DNA of 64,000 bases from Paucibacter sp. B2R-40 (lineage in GTDB: Bacteria > Pseudomonadota > Gammaproteobacteria > Burkholderiales > Burkholderiaceae_C). Under the pieces are notes generated by a model that saw only the letters and a list, made by a program, of their open reading frames with translations, ran no database searches and had not been told where the DNA came from. Shown here piece by piece: positions 9,517-18,264 of the stretch. The stretch is taken from assembly GCF_025717555.1 (NCBI RefSeq), contig NZ_JAJIRP010000011.1:143435-207434 (forward strand), given 5' to 3'. Every line of letters begins with the position of its first letter. Position 1 is the first letter of the stretch. A program made the position numbers and the translations under genes.

Positions 9517-12500
9517 TGAATATCCCCTCCTTTCGAAATTTCGAGAATCGCCTCTGCCCAACTGCTTGCCGCCGCTCCAACTTCTTCTGTGACCAGAACG
9601 ACCGTCCAACCCTGCGCCTGCCAAGTTGAAGCCAGATCCGCCTGCTCTGGAAGCAGCACTGCCACGCGATATTGCTGCCAAGCAATTTCAGCCTCAGCTT
9701 GAACGCGGCCACGGCCATCAACCAATTCAAGGCCTGCAACTGGCGGAGGCAAGCCTGCCGCCGCCAGCAATCGCAAACCCCCATGCACTGCAGGTAATGT
9801 GTCATTCAAAGTGGCAGTCCACTCAGCCGCCAATGCGGCGCCATCGCTTGGAACTGGCGGCGTTGCGCAAATCGTTGGCTTCAACAGTTCGCAATCGCCC
9901 GCCTGCAAGCCACTGGCACTCATCATCACAAAGCCTGGCAGGGTCTGCATGGTATTGAAGAGCGCGAGCCAATGTCGCCACTGCAAATGCAGTGTCTTTT
10001 CCGTATCTGCGAGCGCTTCGTCCAAAAGCAAAAGTCCGGGCGCCTCACCTTCAGTCAAGCCACCTTTCAAAAGGCTGGCTGGCCAGCGCCATGCCAGACG
10101 CGGCTGGACACCCTCGCGGCTCAACACGGGTAGGCTTTTGCTCGGCGGCGGGTGCATCCAATCCGGCAGGGCTTGCCAAAGGCTTGTCAATGTTGCCTCG
10201 ATCGCCGCCGCTTCAGTCCCTCCTGGAGGGCAAGCCATCAAGAAGCTTGCCCAAATAGCATTGTGCTGCGCCCTTACCTCAGCGTCGTTTCCTGCTCGCT
10301 CAAGCCACCAAAGCAGTTGGGCCACGCCATTGCTCGCAAACGCGCCCTTCTCTGCACGTGCAAGCGTCGGACTTGCTTGTAGGCCGTCATGTCGATTCAT
10401 ACGCACAAGTGGTGATTCCAGGTCAGTCACTGTTTTGCCATCAAGCGCTGCCTTGACGTCGTCGTGTGTGATCGACCAGACCCAAAACCGGCCGCTCGCA
10501 ACCAATGCGCTACGTTTAAGTGCATCGGCCCGAATGCTGTTCTTGTGAAAGGACCAGCCGTCACAGAACACGGCAATTGGTCGCTTCTTGTTTGCCCCGC
10601 TCACCGTGGCTGGCCAGGGCCAAAGCACGAAATCAGGCCGGCTGCTTACCGCAACGCCATCGCTCGGTCCAAGATCACATTGGGGCTGAACTTTGTACCG
10701 TTGATCCCCTACCTCCAACAACCAACCCGATTTCCCATTCACAATGTCCTGGACCAATTTAGTCTTAGGCAGCCCTGAGGCGGCTACCGCCTCAGGCAAC
10801 CCGAGGCGGCGTAAGCTCTCGATGAACCTGGCCTCAAGCACTGAATCGAAATTGGGGTTGATAAAAATTTCAGAGATCGTCTTTACTCGCTCCATGTCTC
10901 CAAGCGCGCTCACCAGTTCCGACAACACTTCACGCGCCCTGTCCCGAGAAACCATATCCATCTTGCGACCAAGTCGATACTGATAGACGCAGCGGTAACA
11001 GCCATCCTTATCGGGGTCCGCATTGCAAGGGCAATCGGTAATAGCGGCTAGCGCCAATGTCAGTACATCGGCCAGAGTACCCGCCTTCCCGGCCAACAGT
11101 TGGTGCAAATATCCGGTGCCACCAGGCACCGAGTCATAGACCATTACGTAATGTCGGCGTGCGCCGCCATCCTTGCCGGGCTCGTCCTGAGTCACGACAC
11201 GCAGGTGATCTACCTTTCCACCGAAACGCCGCTTTAGCCCCAACTGAAGCGCCGCCATGAAAGACTGCACCACTCCTTCGTCAACACCATGCCGTGTATA
11301 CGGAACTAATATGCGCAGGGCTTCGGAGCTGAACTCGCGGTAAAGATACAGACAGTCAAAAATGTTGCCCGGCTGATTGCTATCGCGCACCTTGCAATCA
11401 AAGCTGTGCTGCTGTTCAGTGCCTGCACTGTCATCCCCGGCGTGCTTGCGCTTCTGCGGCGTCTGCACTTTTCCGCAATGCTTGCAGAGCTTGAAACCAG
11501 CTCGCACAGCTTCCACATCGGCAACCTTGAAAGTCTCACCAGGCTTGGCCAACTCACCGAAATTCATGTCCCGAAAACTCACCTTCGAGACAAACTCGAA
11601 GCCGAATGGCAATGTCCCTGTCTTAAGCTGCCAGGCTTCGCGCACGTCGGTTGCTTCGAAGTCCGCCAACAACTGCCGGACATAGAAGCGCGGTTCACGA
11701 TCATCCGCGCTGTCATCGATACGTACCTTGGTGTCATCGCTGTTGGCAATTGCCTGCTTGAAGCGCAGCAACATACGCTTCTGTGCCTCGTCGCTCCACA
11801 TGGCATCGGAACAGCGTGGGCATGTAGTGTGGACGTCAGCAGAGGTCTCCAAATTCTGCATATGGTGGCAAGAAGCGCACAAGCGCCAGCGCTCCGTTTT
11901 GGCCAGCGCCATATTGATTTGGTCCACCTCGACCCGGCGCTGATTGGCATAGAAACGATTCTCTGGCGCAAATTCAGACAACGCTGAATTTGCTGGGCGC
12001 TCGTATTTAAGTGCCGGCAGGGCGACGTACTTCCCCTCGCCCGGTTCACCTTCGGCGCGCGCTCGCCAGAGCACTGACTTCAACTCAATGCCAGCCTCTG
12101 GGAAGGCGTAGTTCGGGATCAAACCTGCATCGGTCAAGGTATTCAGAAGCTCCCGTCCATTGATCTCGGCAATCAATTCCAGCATCTTGTCGCGCTCTCG
12201 CAGCAGCGAGTCAATCTCGGCCAGAGTGGCTTCGTCCTTGGGCCGTTGGCGCGCGGTTTGTACCAAGACATCAAGCTGCAGTTTGCGTTTCTTGTGCTGT
12301 TTACGCTCTTCGGCAAGTTCCTCCAGCGCCTTGATCAGGCGGGTTCGCAGCCCGTCCGCATCGCCGTTACCCTGGACGAAGGCCGTCAATCGTCCTCGCA
12401 CCTCGTCGTCCAGGTCATCGTCCAGTAGTTCCAGAAATCCCTGCAACAGACGCGGCTCATGTTTGAGCACATGGTCTGCAAAGGTATAGGGGAAACGGGA

Positions 12501-15500
12501 CATATTGGCCTGTTCCACGGCATCGAGCGCAGTCGATGTCTTTACCGGCAAGGCTGTGGCAGAAGTCAGTCCTTCAACCCAATCGTCCATGCAATAGGCG
12601 AACAACTGCCTTCTAAGCACCTCAGCGGCGCGCATGAAAACGCCAGGCGGAGCGACTTCTCCCGCCAGCATTTCAGCCGTTGCGTCGAAGAAGTAGAGAT
12701 CATGCGGGCTGCTTCCGTCTGCCAGCGTCGCGGCCATCGCGTTGCCGTCACGACGCCCGGCTCGGCCCACCCGTTGTAAAAAACTTGCCTGGTTCGGCGG
12801 CACTGAACACAGCAAAACTTGCGACAGATCGCCAATATCCACGCCCATCTCTAGTGTCGGTGTAGCCGACAGCAGGTTCTCAAACCAGGGTTTGGGATGC
12901 TTATCCTTGAAGCGGATTTCCAAGGCCTCGCGTTCCTTTCGCTCCAGCAAGCCTGTGTGCTCCGCCGCCATCACACGCCGCAAGTCGGCTCGTTCAAAAC
13001 GATTTGCTAGCCAACCCCGTGCTGGAGCTTGCTCGGTGTAATGCTCATGTGTCGCATCGAGGCACGGCATGTCAAGCAAGGCTGCCGCAGCCTCCCTCGG
13101 CACCGCCAACCGCCGCGTGCCGGCCGATGTGGTCAGCAAAACCAAATCCGTCTCAAGTTGCAAGCTCTGCGGTGCCAGAGCAATAGATTCACCAAAATCG
13201 CCTGTTGTGCGGACCATGGCGCCGGCCACCTCAAGCGCCGAGATCGCAGTCAGATACAGCTCTTTTGCCAAGCCAGTAGCAAGCAGCATGTCTCGTCCCA
13301 ACGTGGCTGCGGCCCAGCGCTCATACCAGTTGTTGCGCAGGCCACCGGTGGCTGCACCGGCCAGCGTCTCAAAATGCTTGTGTTGGCCGAGTGATAGAAA
13401 AATGGGCCTGGGCGTACGCTCCCCCATCGCAGGCATCCAGTCACTCCGAGCCTTTTGGCGCAACAGGCCAAATACATTGCCGTCCTGCGCATAGGTTTCC
13501 AGTTCGGGATGCATGACCGCGCCGCATTGCCGGAGGTGAGTAACAAAACCCCAGAGCCAATGCACAACCGAAGTCTCGCGCAAACCTTGAGCGCCGAATT
13601 GCTCACGCAAACGCGGTGCAAGGTCGGCTGCAACGTTTTGCAGCAGAGCCAGCGGCAGCCCGAGCGCAGCCACTCCTACGCGCTCTAACGTTCGCCCGCG
13701 ATGCCCCAGATAAGTGAACTCGAGGTAGGCTTGCCAGAGCAATCGTTTGAGTACCTTGGCTGGTAAGCGGCTGCCCTCAGGCAAAGCCCCCATTTTCTGC
13801 AAACCATGTACCCAGTCACGCTGCCAGGTCATGTTTGGCCCAAGAAACTCCGAGACAAACTTGTCCGCTGGCATATGCAAGTCGCCGTCCGGCTGGATGC
13901 ATTGGCGCTCTAAGTTCGCAAGAAAACCCGCCCAAGGCAGAGCAGTCGCCCCTGCCGCTTGCACCTGGCTGCGCAAGGCTTTTGCCAAGGCAGTGCGCAC
14001 ATTATTGAGGTAGGTTCTCGCACCAAAAAAACCGGCCCGATGTGCTGCGTCCTGTACCGAGTCAGAAAACGCGATCAGCTTCTTATCGTCATTGAAGGGG
14101 CTCGCCCAGCTGTGCTCCACCACTTGCGAACCCAGCGTTGCATTGCGTGCACCCAGAAGAATCAGGCGGTCCCGTGTACCGCACGCAGGACATGCCGTGT
14201 CATGGCGCGTGAATTGAGCGTTGCCCTGAGTGAACTTACGTAGACCTGTGGTTTGGAATACCCCAAGAAGTTCGTGGTGACCGCAAGCCTGGCAAGGCCC
14301 GTTTCCTTGTTGAAGCTGGCCGCAGGAGGTGCAAAGCGAACGAGGCACCCCATCAACTTGGTAATGGGGGCGGGACAATCCATCAAGTGCGTAAAGCCGT
14401 GTGCTGTCGGGCCTGCCAGCAAACCAAGTGTTGTAAATTTCTTCGAGCTTGGACGACAACTTGTTCGTCCCTTCCGGCAACCGAGACAACCACCCCGTCG
14501 TATGACATTCGCTGCATTGCACCAGAGGCAGGTGCAAGCCGCCAGGGTTGGCTCCGAGCTGCGAAGAATGTTGCAGCTTCACGTCGCCTGGGTTCAAGGC
14601 CACATTCGCCACCATTCGCCGCAGCTCCCGCAGCCAGAGCTGAACCCTCACCGTCACCAAAGGCAAGGTCTTGACGACGCCTTGGCCATTTGCAGTGACA
14701 GCGGCATCGACTACGGGGCTGCGTGCCCAAGAAACCAGCACCAACAGCGCATCAATTACTTCCCGCAAATGACCGTTGGCTGCTGCCGGCAAGGCCTTGC
14801 CTTGCATCTGTTCGGCCAGAACACCCATATCCAGCACATCGCCCTTGACCCGTTTGAGTAAGTTTGAGAACAGCAAATGGTGCTTGAGCATCTGCCCCAA
14901 ACGAATACGCCAAGCGGGCGAGTTCACATCCTCAATGGAAGGCGTTGCTTCGTCAGCGAAGAAAACCGTGAACCAAGCCTGTACCGCCAACTGAGGGCTC
15001 GCATAGCGCGCGGGATCGAGCACCTCGGCAAAATCAGAACGGGCAGGTAGAAAATAGTCGGTCGTGGCATCGCCCAGAAACTCGCCGACCAACAAGCGGT
15101 TTTCGGTCACAACAGACTCAGGCGGAAACGGGCTGCCAAAGATCTGGCGAGCGTACTCGCGCAATGGCGCAGTGCCTTGCCCTCCGTGCCCACCGCCCAG
15201 TGTGGCCGAAGTTCCTACGCATAACCAATGATTGACTGGCACCTTTAAACGCGCGCGCAAGCGACGGAGCAGCAGCGCCAAGTCGGTACCCTGTGCGCCA
15301 TCAAAGGTATGCAATTCATCCACCACCAGATGACGCAGGGTCGTAGGCGTATTGCTCTTCCACAACTGCCTATCTGTCGGCCGTAGCAGCAGGTAGTCAA
15401 GCATCTTGTAATTGGTCAGCAAGACGTCCGGTGGATGCTTGCGCATCGTTTCGCGATCGGTGATCACCCCTGTAGGAGTCATTGCTACACCGCTGCCCGG

Positions 15501-16028
15501 CTCGGTCACGCCACCTACAAACAACCCGATCCGCAGACCTTTGAAAGCCGGTGTGCTGGCCACCATCATGGCAAGACGCCTGGCTTGGTCTGTTGCCAAG
15601 GCGTTCATCGGGTAGATCACCAAGGCCTTGATGCCGCGCTCACCTGCAGCCAACGCGCGTGCGGCGTGGTCTAGCATCGGATAGACAAAACACTCAGTCT
15701 TGCCGCTACCAGTCCCGGTAGCCACCAGCGTATTGCCAGGAACATGGTCCGACCCGCTCTGCGTGTTCAGCCGTTGCCAGGCCAGCTCCTGATGCGTAAA
15801 ACCAGGAAACTCTGTCTCGAAGTTGGAAAAAAAATTTCGCCCTTTTACCCCGGGCCGAAACGGAAGCCCCAGTTGCAGGTAAGGGCCCTTCAGCCACTCG
15901 GCTTGGTTTTCGGTCGACGTGAAGCGGGCCATCATGCCGTGCAAATGCGGGTCCGACGGCTCGAAGCCCGTGAGCAAAAACTGCTTAAGGCCGTCCTGAA
16001 TATCACGGGTCAAAAGTGAAGGGAGCAT
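9513..16028 (-). CDS. Giant DEAD/DUF1998 helicase with nuclease-like C-terminus (DruE/DrmA-DrmB type)
   Basis: A 2171-residue protein. The N-terminal RecA lobe has Walker A GTGSGKT (105-111), a DELH box (237-240) and GTSATL (272-277). Zinc-ribbon-like CxxC pairs follow. The second lobe carries MGVDIG and QRVGRAGRRDG near residue 1085. Another CxxC pair and a DUF1998-type cysteine cluster (CPCNADPDKDGCYRC) come next. The last 450 residues include PDFVLWP and IAVFCDGWSFH, which resemble a restriction-endonuclease-like or DUF559-type fold. DUF1998 helicases of this size are known as DruE in Druantia; in DISARM the helicase (DrmA) and DUF1998 (DrmB) parts are separate proteins. Here they sit in one chain, between a DUF3883 gene and a UvrD helicase gene. 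A role as motor and possibly nuclease on foreign DNA is likely; which known system is closest is unsettled. Confidence 0.85.
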   Translation of the reverse strand: MLPSLLTRDIQDGLKQFLLTGFEPSDPHLHGMMARFTSTENQAEWLKGPYLQLGLPFRPGVKGRNFFSNFETEFPGFTHQELAWQRLNTQSGSDHVPGNTLVATGTGSGKTECFVYPMLDHAARALAAGERGIKALVIYPMNALATDQARRLAMMVASTPAFKGLRIGLFVGGVTEPGSGVAMTPTGVITDRETMRKHPPDVLLTNYKMLDYLLLRPTDRQLWKSNTPTTLRHLVVDELHTFDGAQGTDLALLLRRLRARLKVPVNHWLCVGTSATLGGGHGGQGTAPLREYARQIFGSPFPPESVVTENRLLVGEFLGDATTDYFLPARSDFAEVLDPARYASPQLAVQAWFTVFFADEATPSIEDVNSPAWRIRLGQMLKHHLLFSNLLKRVKGDVLDMGVLAEQMQGKALPAAANGHLREVIDALLVLVSWARSPVVDAAVTANGQGVVKTLPLVTVRVQLWLRELRRMVANVALNPGDVKLQHSSQLGANPGGLHLPLVQCSECHTTGWLSRLPEGTNKLSSKLEEIYNTWFAGRPDSTRLYALDGLSRPHYQVDGVPRSLCTSCGQLQQGNGPCQACGHHELLGVFQTTGLRKFTQGNAQFTRHDTACPACGTRDRLILLGARNATLGSQVVEHSWASPFNDDKKLIAFSDSVQDAAHRAGFFGARTYLNNVRTALAKALRSQVQAAGATALPWAGFLANLERQCIQPDGDLHMPADKFVSEFLGPNMTWQRDWVHGLQKMGALPEGSRLPAKVLKRLLWQAYLEFTYLGHRGRTLERVGVAALGLPLALLQNVAADLAPRLREQFGAQGLRETSVVHWLWGFVTHLRQCGAVMHPELETYAQDGNVFGLLRQKARSDWMPAMGERTPRPIFLSLGQHKHFETLAGAATGGLRNNWYERWAAATLGRDMLLATGLAKELYLTAISALEVAGAMVRTTGDFGESIALAPQSLQLETDLVLLTTSAGTRRLAVPREAAAALLDMPCLDATHEHYTEQAPARGWLANRFERADLRRVMAAEHTGLLERKEREALEIRFKDKHPKPWFENLLSATPTLEMGVDIGDLSQVLLCSVPPNQASFLQRVGRAGRRDGNAMAATLADGSSPHDLYFFDATAEMLAGEVAPPGVFMRAAEVLRRQLFAYCMDDWVEGLTSATALPVKTSTALDAVEQANMSRFPYTFADHVLKHEPRLLQGFLELLDDDLDDEVRGRLTAFVQGNGDADGLRTRLIKALEELAEERKQHKKRKLQLDVLVQTARQRPKDEATLAEIDSLLRERDKMLELIAEINGRELLNTLTDAGLIPNYAFPEAGIELKSVLWRARAEGEPGEGKYVALPALKYERPANSALSEFAPENRFYANQRRVEVDQINMALAKTERWRLCASCHHMQNLETSADVHTTCPRCSDAMWSDEAQKRMLLRFKQAIANSDDTKVRIDDSADDREPRFYVRQLLADFEATDVREAWQLKTGTLPFGFEFVSKVSFRDMNFGELAKPGETFKVADVEAVRAGFKLCKHCGKVQTPQKRKHAGDDSAGTEQQHSFDCKVRDSNQPGNIFDCLYLYREFSSEALRILVPYTRHGVDEGVVQSFMAALQLGLKRRFGGKVDHLRVVTQDEPGKDGGARRHYVMVYDSVPGGTGYLHQLLAGKAGTLADVLTLALAAITDCPCNADPDKDGCYRCVYQYRLGRKMDMVSRDRAREVLSELVSALGDMERVKTISEIFINPNFDSVLEARFIESLRRLGLPEAVAASGLPKTKLVQDIVNGKSGWLLEVGDQRYKVQPQCDLGPSDGVAVSSRPDFVLWPWPATVSGANKKRPIAVFCDGWSFHKNSIRADALKRSALVASGRFWVWSITHDDVKAALDGKTVTDLESPLVRMNRHDGLQASPTLARAEKGAFASNGVAQLLWWLERAGNDAEVRAQHNAIWASFLMACPPGGTEAAAIEATLTSLWQALPDWMHPPPSKSLPVLSREGVQPRLAWRWPASLLKGGLTEGEAPGLLLLDEALADTEKTLHLQWRHWLALFNTMQTLPGFVMMSASGLQAGDCELLKPTICATPPVPSDGAALAAEWTATLNDTLPAVHGGLRLLAAAGLPPPVAGLELVDGRGRVQAEAEIAWQQYRVAVLLPEQADLASTWQAQGWTVVLVTEEVGAAASSWAEAILEISKGGDIQ

Positions 16029-16147
16029 GAATGAAGAGTCCTGAACTTCTAGATGGCCTAAGGGCTCAAGGGGTGTAACTGGTGAAATGGACCAAAACGG
16101 TGTCCTGTGCTGCTACCGCGCCGGGTGCGGCTACACCGCAGCCTGGA

Positions 16148-17077
16148 CTACACCGCCGGGTCGGACGCCCGCCATACTGCCGTCGTCATGCCCGCAGCCT
16201 CTAGCCAAGGCACTGGGTTTTGCAAAGGTTCACCAACAACTTTGCCGCCCCCATCGGTCACTAACACCCGGTAAAGCCAGCCCTTGTCGCCCAAGGCCGC
16301 GAGCACCTTGCGCTCGTTTTCCGAGAGGTAGATATCGCTGCCCAGCCTGGTCGTACTCTTGACCTCTATGCAGCGCTCCTCGCCCGGCCATGAGGACTCA
16401 ATGTCATAGCCACGACCGACATCGCTCAGCGCTACATGGTGAACAAAGGCTACAGGATTGACGCAACCGGCCTTACTCAACCGGGCCCGTTCAAATTCCA
16501 ACGCTGCGAGTTCGCCCGCCTTACCGGTCTCGCCTTGCTGATTCAACTGCGCGAGCAAGTCTTCCATCGAAACCACCCTGCGACCCGAAGTGCTGCTTGG
16601 TGGTGGGGATGCGGCTGGGACAGAGTGGCCCGAAGCTTCGACTCCCGCAGGTTCAACTGCAGCCGGGGCTAGATAAAGATCCAGCAAGCGGCGTATCTCG
16701 GCCCGAGCCACCTTGACTCGTATAACGACGTTGTCTCTCGAGGGCGTCAGGTAAGGCACCTTGCCTTGCATCAGAGCCGAACCCGCATTGCCATCCTTGG
16801 GGTAGGTTTTCTTGATGCTGACAGAAGGCCAAATGGCGCTCAAAGATTGCCCATTGCGAGTGCGATCTCGCATCACGAATATGAGATCGCGCTTGTTGAA
16901 AGGCAGTTGCAAGGTCAGTCCACCATGCCGAGGAAAGGAATAGGCAACCCTTGGATCCTCATCGTGGTCCGACGCATAGCCAGGGATTGCGCCGTAGTCA
17001 TTTGTCATTAGCTCGACCGCGTGGCGGACATCGTCTCCCACCGCATAGCTCTTCTCGCCCATGTGTATCGTGCTCAA
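16148..17077 (-). CDS. DUF3883-domain protein, putative nuclease-like component
   Basis: A 309-residue protein. The C-terminal third fits the DUF3883 pattern: GRGYDIES, then CIEVKSTT, then LSENERKVL and the tail GWLYRVLV. The D...ExK arrangement looks like a PD-(D/E)xK nuclease core, though in many DUF3883 proteins catalysis is not proven. The N-terminal half, rich in aromatic and charged residues, is unrecognised, and a proline/serine-rich linker (near residues 140-165) separates the two. The frame begins with TTG at 17077; an ATG five codons later (17062) is equally plausible, and neither has a strong ribosome-binding site. DUF3883 proteins recur in defence islands next to helicases and methyltransferases. 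It lies 119 bases before the giant helicase gene. Confidence 0.75.
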   Translation of the reverse strand: MSTIHMGEKSYAVGDDVRHAVELMTNDYGAIPGYASDHDEDPRVAYSFPRHGGLTLQLPFNKRDLIFVMRDRTRNGQSLSAIWPSVSIKKTYPKDGNAGSALMQGKVPYLTPSRDNVVIRVKVARAEIRRLLDLYLAPAAVEPAGVEASGHSVPAASPPPSSTSGRRVVSMEDLLAQLNQQGETGKAGELAALEFERARLSKAGCVNPVAFVHHVALSDVGRGYDIESSWPGEERCIEVKSTTRLGSDIYLSENERKVLAALGDKGWLYRVLVTDGGGKVVGEPLQNPVPWLEAAGMTTAVWRASDPAV

Positions 17078-17229
17078 GTCAGTCTCGATTCGAAGTTAAC
17101 AACATTCACACAACTCCTGTTCGGCGTGCTTTACGACTGCCCGCTCAGTGCGCCGTACCTATCCATGTGCGAACTTGATGCAATCTCTGAGGGCGCCCCA
17201 TAAAATGCTTTCTTGTGATGTCAGGTTCA

Positions 17230-18264
17230 TCAGATCGCCACGCGCATGGCATCTCGCAAAGCCAATGCCAACCCTCTGACTGCCGCGTCGTCTAGCTTCA
17301 CCTGGCTCATGCCTTTGTGCAGATAGGGCACGGGATTGGAGAGCTTTCGCACATTGGCCAAACGCCAGCCATACACCCACCCCTTGTCAAAGACCTCACG
17401 CAAACGAGTCGGCTCAACGGAATGTTCGGCAGAATGAAGGCTTAGCTCATGAAGACTCAAAGGGCCGATTGAATCGACAATGTCTGCCACTCCAACGATC
17501 TGACCCGAGCCCTTTCTGATCAAAGCCACCGGCCCCAACTGACGGTTATGCCGACCGCGCAATTCAAGTCTTTTGCGACCTTCCAAAATTCGCGCCAAGG
17601 CGTATTCATGAATCACTAGACCGCGCTGAGGCACTGCTGCGGACATGACTGTGGCTGGACAAGACTGCGTAAGCTGTCGATAGCTCGGCGGAGCAATCGT
17701 CGAAAGTGAAGCTGGCGGCCGCTTCGAAACCGCTCTTGCTGCCGGCAAAGAGTGTGAACGTGCGGGTGCCCGCCCTTCCTCGTACCGACCCTGGCGCTGG
17801 GGCTGCATATGGTGTGGTACCTGCGGCGCTCGCCCCTGCCCCTTGATATGGTGCCACTTCGACTCAAAAATTGGTAATGCGGCCAATCGCGCGAATAAGC
17901 CGCGCTTCTTTTTGACATAGCCAGCGTGCCACGGGGCCACAAAAGACTGACGATTCTTCCCTGCTCCTTGCGCCTGCGCGAGCTGGATTGCCTGCCACAG
18001 CGTCAGTTTTGACCTCGGGCCGAGGCTTTTGAATACCTCTCGCTCGTCCACCACCATGCGGTGAACCATCGTCCCGACTGGCAGGTCGTAGTGTTGATGA
18101 GCCTGCTCCTCGGTTCGCAAGCTGCCAACATCGAACCCATCCACCGAGGTGCAACTGCTGCATTTGAGTTCGATCGAATTCCCCTTTGACTTTGGCCAAG
18201 CAGCATGGATGAGCCAAACCAAGCTAAGCAGCGCAAGCCACCAAAGTGGCCAAGCCATGCTCAT
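17230..18264 (-). CDS. Membrane-anchored ASCH-like (PUA-fold) protein
   Basis: A 344-residue protein. Residues about 4-22 form one strong hydrophobic segment (WPLWWLALLSLVWLIHAA), a likely membrane anchor or uncleaved signal. A CSSC pair follows near residue 36. The middle is basic and proline-rich and looks disordered. The last 120 residues fit an ASCH/EVE-like fold: EYALARILEGRKRLELRGR, then GPVALIRKGSGQIVGVADI, then GWVYGWRLANVRKL. ASCH and EVE domains bind RNA or modified bases in DNA, so a modified-base reader is possible. The ATG overlaps the stop of the upstream methyltransferase gene (ATGA at 18261-18264), which ties the two together. A membrane anchor on such a domain inside a restriction-like operon is unusual. 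The function is inferred. Confidence 0.7.
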   Translation of the reverse strand: MSMAWPLWWLALLSLVWLIHAAWPKSKGNSIELKCSSCTSVDGFDVGSLRTEEQAHQHYDLPVGTMVHRMVVDEREVFKSLGPRSKLTLWQAIQLAQAQGAGKNRQSFVAPWHAGYVKKKRGLFARLAALPIFESKWHHIKGQGRAPQVPHHMQPQRQGRYEEGRAPARSHSLPAARAVSKRPPASLSTIAPPSYRQLTQSCPATVMSAAVPQRGLVIHEYALARILEGRKRLELRGRHNRQLGPVALIRKGSGQIVGVADIVDSIGPLSLHELSLHSAEHSVEPTRLREVFDKGWVYGWRLANVRKLSNPVPYLHKGMSQVKLDDAAVRGLALALRDAMRVAI

